From contig CBDBMH010000001.1 in NCBI GenBank assembly GCA_965207275.1, positions 1,054,001-1,118,000 on the forward strand: a DNA stretch of 64,000 bases. Direction: 5' to 3'. The DNA is from Bin22 sp965207275 (GTDB lineage: Bacteria; Chloroflexota; Dehalococcoidia; Lucifugimonadales; UBA3495). Of this stretch, positions 25,749 to 34,283 are shown piece after piece. Below the pieces are notes generated by a model, which saw only the letters and a list, made by a program, of their open reading frames with translations, did not search any database and was not told the DNA's origin. The position numbers and the translations under genes are program-made. The number at the start of each line of letters is the position of its first letter. Position 1 is the stretch's first letter.

Positions 25749-28442
25749 ATGACACCAGCAGAGTTCATTGCTAAATGGAAAGATACTCCGTTCGGAGAAA
25801 AACAGGCTTCGCAGGAAATGTTCATCGACATCTGCCGGCTGGTGGACCATCCTACGCCTGGCGATTACAAGGACTTGGATGCCTTTACCTTCGAGAAGAA
25901 AGTCCCCATCGGCTCGGCTGACGCCTACAAGGAAGAGCATTTCGGCTGGGAGTTCAAGAGCAGCGACAACCAGCTTGAAGGCGCCTTCACCCAGTTGCTG
26001 CGCTACTCCATCTATCTCAAGACACCGCCCCTGCTGATAGTTTCATCGTTCCAAACGATATTGGTCCGCACCAACTTTCCCGGGATGGAAACGGTACTGT
26101 ATGAGATTGCAGTTGAGGAACTGGACAAGCCGGAAAACCTGAAGATATTGCGGTGTGCCTTCCACGCCCCGGCCGACCTGCGACCGGTCCGCACCGTTGA
26201 GGACGTTACAAGGGAAACGGCCGACCTGTTCCGGAATATTGTTACGGATATGGAAGAGCAGGACGAGGATCCTGAGAAACTGGCCCGATACCTTAACCAG
26301 ATCGTGTTCTGCCTCTACGCGGAAGACGCCGGCCTGTTGCCTAACTCCGTGTTCACGCAGTTGGTGCATGAACAGTTCCGCGAGCCGGCAAAGTTTGACC
26401 AGGGAGCGAGAAACCTCTTCCAGCAGATGGCGACGGGCGGGCTGTTTGGCCCAACGGATATCCGCCATTTCAACGGGGACCTGTTCAACGATAATGACAC
26501 CGTTGAACTGAGTACCGCAGCCCTGCAACGTCTGGCGGAAGCAGCGAGGAAGAACTGGCAGAACATTGAGCCCTCGATATTCGGGACACTTTTCGAGAGG
26601 GCGCTGGACGCTTCCAAGAGAGCGTACCTGGGGGCTCATTACACCAGCGCAGAGGACATTATGCTGGTGGTTGATCCGGTGCTGATGACCCCGTTGTGGC
26701 GGGAATGGGAAGAGGCCAGGCAACAAATTGAAGCCTTGCTAGACGATGATGACGCAACAGGCGCACGCAGTCGCTTGGAAGCTTTTCAGCAACGGCTTGC
26801 GGCGGTCAAGGTGCTGGATCCGGCCTGCGGGAGCGGCAATTTCCTGTATCTGGCATTACGGGCGCTGCTGGACCTGGAGAAAACGGCAATTGACTTTGGC
26901 GCGGCCCAGGGTTGGCACGAACTGCGTCCAACAGTGAAACCGAACCAGATGCTGGGGCTGGAAATCAACCACTACGCCACCGAACTGGCCCGCACCGCCC
27001 TTTGGATCGGCTATATCCAGTGGCACCAGGCCAACGGCTTTCCCTACGACCACAGCCCCATCCTTACGTCCCTGGACACGATAAGGCAGACTGACGCCAT
27101 TCTGGACCTGTCGGACCCGGACAATCCCAAGGAGCCGGAATGGCCGGCGGCGGAGTTTATTATTGGGAATCCGCCGTTCCTTGGGGGGAAACTGCTTCGA
27201 AAAAACCTGGGAGACCAGTACGTTGAAAGGTTGTTTGAGAAGTACGAGGAAAGGGTGCCTGCTGAGGCGGATTTGGTTTGCTATTGGCTTGAAAAAGGTC
27301 GGCAGATGTTGGAGGCAAAGAGCGCCGACCGGGCTGGATTACTGGCAACTCAGGGTATCCGGGGCGGAGCCAACAGACGAGTGTTACAACGGATGAAGGA
27401 AACAGGCGATATTTTCATGGCATGGTCTGACCATCCGTGGATTCTTGAAGGCGCAGCAGTACATGTTTCGATCATTGGATTTGACGACGGGTCTGAAACA
27501 GACCGCACGTTAGACGGCAGTCAGGTCGAATCAATAAACTCCAATCTGACTGTAGGGGTGGATCTGACCGGGGCCGTAAGGCTCAAGGCCAACATGGGAA
27601 TCGGCTTCATGGGGGACACCAAGGGTGGGCCGTTTGACATTCCTTCTTCGTTAGCGGAAGAAATGATCGCAAGCCCCAACCCCCACGGCAAGAGTAATGC
27701 GGAAGTCGTCAAGCCCAGAGTAAATGGTAAGGACATAACATCCCGCCCCAGTGGGACATGGATTGTCGACTTTGGCGCAGATAGGACAATGGAAGAGGCG
27801 GCATTGTACGAAATGCCCTTTGAATACGTTAATGCAGTTGTAAGGCCTCAAAGAGAGAAGTCCAGGTCAAAAATATTTGACTGGTGGATACACGAACGTC
27901 CAAGGCCTGAAATGCGTGAAGCCCTAAGGGAGATTGACAGATACGTTGCCACTCCTACAACAGCAAAACACCGCCTCTTTCGGTGGGTAGCCACGGAAAT
28001 CCTGCCAGACCACGCTTTAATCGTAGTTGCCCGGGATGATGACTTTACTCTCGGCGTATTGCACTCCCGTTTCCACGAGTTGTGGGCATTGGCTATGGGA
28101 ACACAACTGGAAAGCAGACCCCGATACACGCCTACAACCTGTTTTGAAACATTTCCCTTTCCTGAACCCACGGAGGCTCACCGTGAGGCAATCGCAGAAG
28201 CGGCACGGGAGTTGAACGAATGGAGGGAGAACTGGCTGAATCCGCCGGGGATATCGGAGTCGGAGTTGAAGAAGCGGACGCTGACGAACCTGTACAACAG
28301 CCGTCCCACATGGTTAGAGAATGTGCACAAGAAATTGGATGACGCGATAGCGGCGGCGTATGGGTGGCCGGCGGACCTGGGGGAGCAGGAGGTTCTGGAG
28401 AGGCTGCTGGCGCTGAACCTGGAGCGGGCGGCGGCGCAGTAG
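25749..28442 (+). CDS. MmeI-like type IIL restriction-modification enzyme (single polypeptide)
   Basis: An 897-residue protein joining nuclease and DNA methyltransferase. N-terminal nuclease: GSADAYKEEHFGWEFKS gives the D-x(n)-ExK site at about residue 60-75. After a helical connector comes the methyltransferase with DPACGSGNFLYLALRALLDL (SAM motif I, near 362) and IIGNPPFLGG (motif IV, near 475), the adenine-N6 type. The C-terminal third should be the target-recognition domain, ending with TPTTCFETFPFPEP. Type IIL enzymes cut about 20 bp from their site and protect by methylating one strand. ATG 25749 follows AAGGCGGGG. It stands alone between two repeat-rich spacers. Confidence 0.87.
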   Translation: MTPAEFIAKWKDTPFGEKQASQEMFIDICRLVDHPTPGDYKDLDAFTFEKKVPIGSADAYKEEHFGWEFKSSDNQLEGAFTQLLRYSIYLKTPPLLIVSSFQTILVRTNFPGMETVLYEIAVEELDKPENLKILRCAFHAPADLRPVRTVEDVTRETADLFRNIVTDMEEQDEDPEKLARYLNQIVFCLYAEDAGLLPNSVFTQLVHEQFREPAKFDQGARNLFQQMATGGLFGPTDIRHFNGDLFNDNDTVELSTAALQRLAEAARKNWQNIEPSIFGTLFERALDASKRAYLGAHYTSAEDIMLVVDPVLMTPLWREWEEARQQIEALLDDDDATGARSRLEAFQQRLAAVKVLDPACGSGNFLYLALRALLDLEKTAIDFGAAQGWHELRPTVKPNQMLGLEINHYATELARTALWIGYIQWHQANGFPYDHSPILTSLDTIRQTDAILDLSDPDNPKEPEWPAAEFIIGNPPFLGGKLLRKNLGDQYVERLFEKYEERVPAEADLVCYWLEKGRQMLEAKSADRAGLLATQGIRGGANRRVLQRMKETGDIFMAWSDHPWILEGAAVHVSIIGFDDGSETDRTLDGSQVESINSNLTVGVDLTGAVRLKANMGIGFMGDTKGGPFDIPSSLAEEMIASPNPHGKSNAEVVKPRVNGKDITSRPSGTWIVDFGADRTMEEAALYEMPFEYVNAVVRPQREKSRSKIFDWWIHERPRPEMREALREIDRYVATPTTAKHRLFRWVATEILPDHALIVVARDDDFTLGVLHSRFHELWALAMGTQLESRPRYTPTTCFETFPFPEPTEAHREAIAEAARELNEWRENWLNPPGISESELKKRTLTNLYNSRPTWLENVHKKLDDAIAAAYGWPADLGEQEVLERLLALNLERAAAQ

Positions 28443-28656
28443 GGGGGCCTCCTGAGGCCGGTAACGTATTGGAGGGTGGGAGTTTAGACCCTTCGGCAGG
28501 CTCAGGGTGACAGGGGGTTTGGTGTGGGGCGGGGAAGGTGCTTTGAGGATGGCGGGGCGGGTTCCAAATCCGCCCCTACCGGTTCTAGTGCATTTGCGTT
28601 GGTACGGTGCGGTTGATGTGGCAAGATTTCGGTTGGGGTTAATTTCGGTGGGAGAA

Positions 28657-28680
28657 GGCGGCCACAAGGGCCGCCCCTAC
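28657..28680. repeat. family B palindromic repeat
   Basis: GGCGGCCACAAGGGCCGCCCC with a TAC tail; stem GGCGGCC/GGCCGCC. Related copies at 38209-38233, 38247-38270 and 48541-48563 show paired base changes that keep the stem. Confidence 0.8.
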
Positions 28681-28850
28681 CGGGGGTTGGGGTGGTCCGG
28701 TTGGTTTGAATCGCCGGCGTGACTTGGGGGAAGTGTCAGTGGGTAGGGTACTTAGCAAAGCCCGCGCGGGGTTGGCGGGGTGGGAGTTGAGGCCCTTCGG
28801 CAGGCTCAGGGAGACATTGACTTCAGGTTGGCGGGGTTGGGGTCTGTCCA

Positions 28851-28915
28851 TTACCTCCATCCCAGCTTTCCCACCACAGGTGGACGTTCCGCCCCCGTCG
28901 AGGAGGAAGGCATCA
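28851..28915. repeat. family C repeat
   Basis: Shares the phrase GGTGGACGTTCCGCCCCCGTC and the closing GGAAGG with 53731-53793; shorter relatives at 45101-45141 and 54605-54650 keep only the outer parts (CACCCCCATCCTG ... CAAGGGG). Confidence 0.7.
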
Positions 28916-28969
28916 AATCCGGGGGCCGCACGTTCGTGCGCCTCTGCGGTGAACCGGCCAGGGCTGCCG

Positions 28970-29695
28970 CTAGGCGAAAATGCCCAGGGGGTTGAGGGAG
29001 CGGGGGGCGTCGGTAACGTCCATTTCCTCCACCCGCTTCATGAAGTTGACCACCAGGTAGGTCAGGGGCGTGGCGGCGGCCTCGTAGAGAATCTTGATGA
29101 TCCACTGGGCCAGCGCCGCTCCGAAGAGGGCGGTGCCGGACCAGTCGCCGAAGACCCCAAAGGCGATGTAGATGAAGATGAAGGAATCGAGGCCCTGGCC
29201 CACAATGGTGGAGCCGATGGTGCGGACAAAGAGCAGCCTGCCCTGCATCTTGTACTTGAGCAGCGACAGCACGGTGGAGTTGGAGAACTCGCCCACCAGG
29301 TAGGCGATGAAGGAGCCGACCACGATGCCGGGGACCTGTCCCAGTATCCGGCTGTAGGAATCCTGATCACTCTCACTCCAGAAGAAGGCCCCGGGAATCA
29401 TACCGGACACCCACAACGCCACCACCACCAGCAGGTTCATGGCGAACCCCAGCCAGATAACGCCTCGGGCCACCCGGAACCCGTACACCTCGGTCAGCAC
29501 GTCCCCGACGATATAACTGATGGGGAAGATAATAATGGCCGCTGGCAGAACTATCGAGGGATCTCCGAACCACTGAATGGAAAATAACCGCTCAATGGGA
29601 AGGATAGTGATGGTCCTTACCGCGATGATGTTGGAGGAAATCAGAACGGTGACGAAGAGGGCCACGACAACTACAAAGCTTCCCGTGAATCGCAT
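28970..29695 (-). CDS. yhhQ: Queuosine precursor transporter
   Basis: A 241-residue YhhQ-family (DUF165) membrane protein, which imports preQ0/preQ1 for queuosine modification of tRNA. It has about six hydrophobic helices, and the family blocks SNIIAVRTI, FPISYIVGDVLTEVYGFRVAR and GEFSNSTVLSLLKYK, plus GQGLDSFIFIYIAF. GGGAGACAATA precedes the ATG. queF lies 78 bp upstream on the same strand, so both probably share one transcript from the promoter at 30249-30277. Import and reduction of preQ0 fit as one pathway. Confidence 0.93.
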   Translation of the reverse strand: MRFTGSFVVVVALFVTVLISSNIIAVRTITILPIERLFSIQWFGDPSIVLPAAIIIFPISYIVGDVLTEVYGFRVARGVIWLGFAMNLLVVVALWVSGMIPGAFFWSESDQDSYSRILGQVPGIVVGSFIAYLVGEFSNSTVLSLLKYKMQGRLLFVRTIGSTIVGQGLDSFIFIYIAFGVFGDWSGTALFGAALAQWIIKILYEAAATPLTYLVVNFMKRVEEMDVTDAPRSLNPLGIFA

Positions 29696-29773
29696 TATTG
29701 TCTCCCGCCTGTCGCGCGCTACGCCAGGATGCTTGAACCGTTGCCCAAAAAGCCGTTGCCCAAAAAGCCGGGG

Positions 29774-30202
29774 TTACGCTGCGGCCGCCTGGTACTCCAC
29801 CGATACTTCGGTGTGGATACCGCCCCGTACCTTGTAATCCAGGTTTATCTTCATGCGATGGGGCTGGCAGCAGGCCACCAGGTCCTGGAGGACGCGGTTG
29901 GCAGCGTGCTCCTGAACGATGCCCACATCCCGAAAGGAGAGCAGGTAGTACTTGAGAGACTTAAGCTCGATGCAGCTATCGCGGGGAATGTAGGTTATGG
30001 TAAGGACCCCGTAGTCTGGCAGGCCGGTCCAGGGACAGACGGCGGTGAACTCGTCGGTGTCGATGACCACCTCGGTCTCCTGGCCCGGGTACTCGTACTG
30101 GAAGGCCATGAGGCACTCGGTATCGATGGCCGAATCCTGGCGGATGGCTACCCGCGAGTCCAGGCCTTCGTATTGTTCCTTCAGTTCGGGGATAGTGGCC
30201 AT
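29774..30202 (-). CDS. queF: NADPH-dependent 7-cyano-7-deazaguanine (preQ0) reductase
   Basis: A 142-residue QueF of the short, single-domain type, reducing the nitrile of preQ0 to preQ1 with NADPH. The nucleophile Cys56 and the acid Asp63 are in FTAVCPWTGLPDYG, and ELKSLKYYLLSFRDVG is the family's NADPH-binding ESK/SLK block. GGAGG lies 8 bases before ATG 30202. Upstream is a good promoter and no preQ1 riboswitch that I can see. The gene is followed by yhhQ. Confidence 0.94.
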   Translation of the reverse strand: MATIPELKEQYEGLDSRVAIRQDSAIDTECLMAFQYEYPGQETEVVIDTDEFTAVCPWTGLPDYGVLTITYIPRDSCIELKSLKYYLLSFRDVGIVQEHAANRVLQDLVACCQPHRMKINLDYKVRGGIHTEVSVEYQAAAA

Positions 30203-30248
30203 GGGGAAAGCCTCCTGTCGCATGAGGACGGCCCAGATTAATTGCCAT

Positions 30249-30277
30249 ATATTAAATATGTTTGGTGTATGTGTCAA
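30249..30277 (-). promoter_or_regulatory. promoter for queF-yhhQ
   Basis: On the reverse strand TTGACA (30277-30272), 17 bases, then TAATAT (30254-30249), 47 bases before the queF ATG. The -35 box is a perfect match to the housekeeping sigma consensus. Confidence 0.65.
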
Positions 30278-30344
30278 AAGGGTAAGGGATTTTGGCGCGC
30301 AAAAAGGGCCCACACGCGCCCCCGATTGCCACGGGATTTTACCA

Positions 30345-30372
30345 TTGTCTTTACGAAATCAGCAGGTATAAT
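30345..30372 (+). promoter_or_regulatory. promoter for the sulfurtransferase gene
   Basis: TTGTCT (30345-30350), 16 bases, TATAAT (30367-30372). Lies 37 bases before the ATG at 30409, diverging from the queF promoter. Confidence 0.6.
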
Positions 30373-30408
30373 TACGACTACCAGATACCGCTTGGAGGTT
30401 TAAAGAAA

Positions 30409-31254
30409 ATGGCAGAATACGCGCATCCCGAGTCCCTGGTGAGCACCGACTGGGTAGCGGAACACGGCGGCGACGCCAACGTGCGGTTGATTGAGGTGGA
30501 CGTGGATACGGCCGCCTATGAGCAGGGCCACATCGCCGGAGCCGTGGGCTGGAACTGGCAGAGTCAGCTGCAGCAGTCGGTGCGCCGCGACCTGCTGAGC
30601 AAGGCAGAAATGGAAGGACTGCTGGGCGGTTCCGGGGTCGGCAACGACACCACCGTGGTGGTCTACGGCGACAACAACAACTGGTTCGCCGCCTGGGCTT
30701 TCTGGCAGATCCGGTACTATGGTCACGCCAATGTAAAGCTGATGAACGGCGGCCGGGCCAAGTGGGAGGCCGAAGGCCGTCCCATGTCCACTGAAGTACC
30801 CAGCTACGCCGCGACCAACTACGCGGCCCAGGACCCGGACGAGAGTATCCGCGCCTACAGGGACCAGGTGCTGGCCGCGGTGGGCGCCGGCAACACGGCC
30901 CTGGTGGACGTGCGGTCACCGGCGGAATTCAGCGGGGAACTGCTGGCGCCGCCCAACCTGCCCCAGGAGGGGTCCCAGCGGGGCGGGCACATCCCCGGCG
31001 CCGCCAACATTCCTTGGGGCCAGGCCGCCAACGAGGACGGCACCTTCAAGTCGGCGGACGAGCTGGCCGCGCTGTACGGCGGGCAGGGCGTTGACGGCAG
31101 CAGGGATACCATCGCCTACTGCCGCATCGGCGAGCGGTCCTCCCATACCTGGTTCGTATTGACCCAGCTGCTGGGCTACGAGAACGTCCGCAATTACGAC
31201 GGTTCGTGGACGGAGTGGGGCAGCATAGTGGGGGCGCCGATAGAAAAGCCGTAG
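30409..31254 (+). CDS. Thiosulfate/3-mercaptopyruvate sulfurtransferase (tandem rhodanese)
   Basis: A 281-residue protein with two rhodanese domains. The N-terminal domain (VSTDWVAEHGGDANVRLIEVD...) is non-catalytic; the C-terminal domain carries the nucleophile Cys238 in IAYCRIGERSSHTWF. The six-residue loop CRIGERS is of the thiosulfate sulfurtransferase type. It moves sulfur from thiosulfate to acceptors such as cyanide or thiols. GGAGGT lies 11 bases before the ATG; the longer frame from 30292 reads through the promoter and is rejected. Confidence 0.92.
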   Translation: MAEYAHPESLVSTDWVAEHGGDANVRLIEVDVDTAAYEQGHIAGAVGWNWQSQLQQSVRRDLLSKAEMEGLLGGSGVGNDTTVVVYGDNNNWFAAWAFWQIRYYGHANVKLMNGGRAKWEAEGRPMSTEVPSYAATNYAAQDPDESIRAYRDQVLAAVGAGNTALVDVRSPAEFSGELLAPPNLPQEGSQRGGHIPGAANIPWGQAANEDGTFKSADELAALYGGQGVDGSRDTIAYCRIGERSSHTWFVLTQLLGYENVRNYDGSWTEWGSIVGAPIEKP

Positions 31255-31266
31255 CCCCAGCGGAAG

Positions 31267-31296
31267 AAACATGGATGGACAGGATGAACAGGATGG
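31267..31296. repeat. half copy of family D gap element
   Basis: Repeats the ACATGGATGGACAGGATGA start of the elements at 9882 and 15222; only a short inverse (GTCCTGTCC) follows at 31312. Confidence 0.65.
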
Positions 31297-31348
31297 AGTT
31301 GGTTAGCTGTTTGTCCTGTCCTTCTATTTTTCCTTCCTGAGGTGAAAG

Positions 31349-31768
31349 ATGGCTCTTTACCTGGTTTCGTGTGTCGGCCGGAAGCTGTCGGTGCCTGCTC
31401 CAGCCAAAGACCTCTACACTTCCCAACTGTTTCGGAAATCCCGTACCTTCGTGGAGAGTATTAACCAGCCTTGGTTAATTCTGTCTGCCAAGTACGGCCT
31501 TGTTTCTCCGGAGCAGGTAATAGAGCCCTATGACCTCACTCTGAAAAAAATGCCGAAGGCGGAGCGGCGCAGATGGGCAGAAGCCATCGCGTCGCAATTG
31601 CACCCACACCTTGACGGAGTGAATGCGGTGATATTTCTGGCTGGTCGAGATTACCAACAGTTCTTGGACTCGAAAATCGTTGAACAGGGCATAGCGATTT
31701 TCGACCCTATGGAAGGCATGAGAATCGGTGAACGGCTAAGGTGGTTGGGCGAGAATACTAGTGGCTAA
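31349..31768 (+). CDS. DUF6884 family protein
   Basis: A 139-residue protein with the family marks LVSCVGRKL at the start, DLYTSQLFRKSRTFVE (about 24-39) and ILSAKYGLVSPEQVIEPYD (about 44-62), related to a set of proteins thought to bind nucleotides or DNA lesions. The biochemical role is not known to me. GAGGTGAAAG is right before ATG. The next gene starts within its last codons (8-base overlap), so both make one unit. Confidence 0.8.
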   Translation: MALYLVSCVGRKLSVPAPAKDLYTSQLFRKSRTFVESINQPWLILSAKYGLVSPEQVIEPYDLTLKKMPKAERRRWAEAIASQLHPHLDGVNAVIFLAGRDYQQFLDSKIVEQGIAIFDPMEGMRIGERLRWLGENTSG

Positions 31769-32504
31769 CCGAATGGAAGACACCGAACGGTTTTATGGTC
31801 TCATGGACTTTCTGGCCTTTCGGTCCGGCGGCCCGAAGGTCTTGAATGAATGCAATGGCCGGTTGGACTGGCCCAGACGTGGAGTGTATTTCTTCTTCGA
31901 AGCCGGAGAGACTCGCGCAAAGGTTGTCGGTAAGGGTCGAGTTGTCAGGATTGGTACCCATGCTATCACTACGGGGGCAAACACTACACTCTGGAACCGC
32001 CTGTCCCAGCACAAGGGTGTCAGCCGCACTGGGCTTGGCATTCACCGTGGATCCATTTTCCGCCTGATAGTGGGCACTGCTCTAGCCGCCGCCAATGGCA
32101 TTGACTTGCCTCCTTCGTGGGGAGTCGGCAACAGCGCCAGCCAAGCAGCACACAAACTGGGACGAAGCCGACAATCCGTGAAGGATAATGAAGAGGAACT
32201 CGAAAGGAAGGTGAGCCGCTATATCGGGCAAATGCCTTTCTTATGGCTGGCAGTTCCTGATGAACCTGGTCCGAATAGTATGAGGGGCCTGATTGAAGGA
32301 AATGCGATCGCCCTTCTAAGCAGCTACATTTCACCAGCAGTTGACTTACAGTCCAAGAATTGGATGGGGAGGCACAGCGATAGGGATCGTGTGCGTAGGT
32401 CCGGCCTCTGGAACAACATCCATGTGGACGAAACATGGGATGCGAGGTTTCTGGATGATATGGAAACGTTCGTTGAGAACACACATCCCATCGAGCTAAA
32501 GTAA
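31761..32504 (+). CDS. GIY-YIG-like nuclease homologue paired with DUF6884 protein
   Basis: A 247-residue protein starting at GTG 31761 inside the end of the DUF6884 gene. The part RGVYFFFEAG ... VVRIGTHA ... LWNRLSQHKG ... RGSIFR (about 40-95) follows the order of GIY-YIG nucleases: GVY in place of GIY, RIG in place of YIG, then the conserved Arg region. The catalytic Glu may lie in the later helical part (LIEGNAIALLSSY). I infer a distant GIY-YIG fold; activity is unproved. Pairing with DUF6884 suggests a DNA- or nucleotide-related two-gene module. Confidence 0.68.
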   Translation: MANRMEDTERFYGLMDFLAFRSGGPKVLNECNGRLDWPRRGVYFFFEAGETRAKVVGKGRVVRIGTHAITTGANTTLWNRLSQHKGVSRTGLGIHRGSIFRLIVGTALAAANGIDLPPSWGVGNSASQAAHKLGRSRQSVKDNEEELERKVSRYIGQMPFLWLAVPDEPGPNSMRGLIEGNAIALLSSYISPAVDLQSKNWMGRHSDRDRVRRSGLWNNIHVDETWDARFLDDMETFVENTHPIELK

Positions 32505-32513
32505 TCCCGCCCT

Positions 32514-33899
32514 CTAAAACTCCACGTTCTTGGGCGTTCTTGGGAAGGGAATAATGTCCCTAATGTTTTGCATGCCGGTTGCGAACTGGACGGTGCGTTC
32601 GAAGCCCAGGCCGAAGCCGGCGTGGGGGACGGTGCCGTAGCGGCGCAGGTCCAGGTACCACCAGTAGTTTTCCGCGTCCAGGCCCGATTGCTTCATTCGT
32701 TCCAGCAGCATGTCTTCCCGTTCCTCCCGCTGGCTGCCGCCGATGATCTCGCCAATGCGGGGCACCAGCACGTCCATGGCCCGCACCGTCTCCCCGTCTT
32801 CATTCAGGCGCATGTAGAAGGCCTTGATGTCCCTCGGGTAGTCGGTTACCACCACGGGCCGGCCCACCCGCTTCTCGGTGATGTAGCGCTCGTGCTCCGA
32901 TTGCAAATCCAGGCCCCAGGAGACGGGGAATTCAAAATTCTCGCCGGAACTTTCCAGCAGTCGGACGGCCTCGGTGTAGGTCATGCGCTCGAAGCTGGAA
33001 CTGATGATGCTTTCCAGGGTCTGGATGGCGGAGTCGTCGTACCAACGGTTGAAGAAGGCCATCTCGTCGGGGCACTGTTCCAGGGCCTGGCTGAAGATGT
33101 ACTTGAGAAAGTCCTCGGCCAGTTCGGCCAGACCGTCCAGGTCGCAGAAGGCTACCTCGGGCTCCACCATCCAGAACTCGGCCAGGTGGCGGGAGGTGTT
33201 GGAGTTTTCGGCGCGGAAGGTGGGGCCGAAGGTATAGACGTCGGACAGGGCCAGGGCGAAAATCTCGGCCTCCAGTTGCCCGCTGACGGTGAGGTAGGTG
33301 GGCTGGCCGAAGAAGTCCTCGGCGTTGTCCACCAGGCCGTCCCGGCGGGGCGGGTCCTGCAGATCCAGGGTGGTAACGCGGAACATGGAACCGGCGCCCT
33401 CGGCGTCGCTGGCGGTGATCATGGGCGTCTGGATGTACTGGAAGCCCCGCTGCTGGAAGAAGCTGTGGATAGCATAGGCCATGGCATTGCGGACCCGGGC
33501 CATGGCGCCGAAGGTGTTGGTGCGGGGCCGCAGGTGGGCGATTTCGCGAAGGAATTCCAGGGTGTGGCGTTTCTTCTGGAGAGGGTATTCTTCCGGGTCG
33601 GCCTGGCCCAGCAGTTCCAGTCTGGTGGCCTTGACTTCGTACTTCTGGTTCCGGCCCTGGGATTCCACCAACTCGCCCTGGGCGCAGACGCTGCAGCCCG
33701 TGGACAAGGACTCGACCAGGGCAAAGTCGGGCGAAGAGGGTTCCACCACAATCTGCAGGTCGGTGAGGGTTGAGCCGTCGCTGATTTGAATGAAGGAAAC
33801 GGCGCCGGAAGAGCGGCGGGTCTTTACCCAGCCCTGGACTTGCACTTCGCCGCCGGCGGCTTCGCGGTTGAGGATGTCCTTGACCCTGGTACGCTGCAT
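32514..33899 (-). CDS. asnS: Asparaginyl-tRNA synthetase
   Basis: A 461-residue class IIb synthetase charging tRNA-Asn. N-terminal OB fold (VQVQGWVKTRRSSGAVSFIQI), motif 2 with FRAENSNTSRHLAEFWMVEPE, which marks AsnRS rather than AspRS, and motif 3 GFGLGFERTVQFATG. The ATG at 33899 follows GGAGG; the frame is open to 34031 through a repeat. The genome also has gatC-gatA at 38 kb, so the amidotransferase may serve mainly Gln-tRNA, since Asn-tRNA can be charged directly. Confidence 0.95.
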   Translation of the reverse strand: MQRTRVKDILNREAAGGEVQVQGWVKTRRSSGAVSFIQISDGSTLTDLQIVVEPSSPDFALVESLSTGCSVCAQGELVESQGRNQKYEVKATRLELLGQADPEEYPLQKKRHTLEFLREIAHLRPRTNTFGAMARVRNAMAYAIHSFFQQRGFQYIQTPMITASDAEGAGSMFRVTTLDLQDPPRRDGLVDNAEDFFGQPTYLTVSGQLEAEIFALALSDVYTFGPTFRAENSNTSRHLAEFWMVEPEVAFCDLDGLAELAEDFLKYIFSQALEQCPDEMAFFNRWYDDSAIQTLESIISSSFERMTYTEAVRLLESSGENFEFPVSWGLDLQSEHERYITEKRVGRPVVVTDYPRDIKAFYMRLNEDGETVRAMDVLVPRIGEIIGGSQREEREDMLLERMKQSGLDAENYWWYLDLRRYGTVPHAGFGLGFERTVQFATGMQNIRDIIPFPRTPKNVEF

Positions 33900-34283
33900 A
33901 ACAGTGCCTCCTGCAGGTCCCTTTAGTCCGATTCTAGCACCGAGGGACGGAGAGGAAAAGCGGAGGGAGATGTTTGGCAAGACGTTTGCAAAGTCCCCTA
34001 CCAACCGCTCATGGTGAGCTTGTCGAACCATTTCCTGATAAGGGTGCGTCCTTCGAAAGGCTCAGGATGAGCGGCAAAGTGCAATCTTGCCAGAATTTGC
34101 GATCGTCCTGTGACGCTGGCTGCTGACCTGGAAATTGGTTGCTGAATAATGGCTATAAAGGTATTATTGTTCCCGGCGCTGGATGCCTCGTCGAACCCAT
34201 CGACGGAATATCCGACGCTGCCGGCCCCCGCCAACCAATAGCGTTGAGGAGCCGCGAAAAACCTGGAGTTGATATAACGTCGC
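33900..34283. other. 384-bp gap with a family A repeat
   Basis: Divergent gap between asnS and the PHP gene. Family A repeat sequence covers 34010-34074. Further on there is no gene and no clear promoter pair. Confidence 0.5.

Larger units (their letters stand above)
28443..28969. other. 527-bp repeat-rich non-coding region
   Basis: No gene seen. It contains family A copies (28489-28510, 28793-28814), family B palindromes (28555-28580, 28657-28680) and a family C copy (28851-28915). Downstream spacer of the restriction-modification gene. Confidence 0.6.

Noticed and set aside
30203..30310. preQ1 riboswitch upstream of queF
   Set aside because: The aptamer core and the A-rich tail are not found; only a normal promoter is seen.
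31761..32504. Selenocysteine or frameshift explanation for the DUF6884/GIY-YIG overlap
   Set aside because: The frames differ and the second gene has its own GTG start; simple overlap is enough.
32568..33773. 401-codon forward frame across asnS
   Set aside because: Shadow of asnS, whose class II motifs are complete on the other strand.
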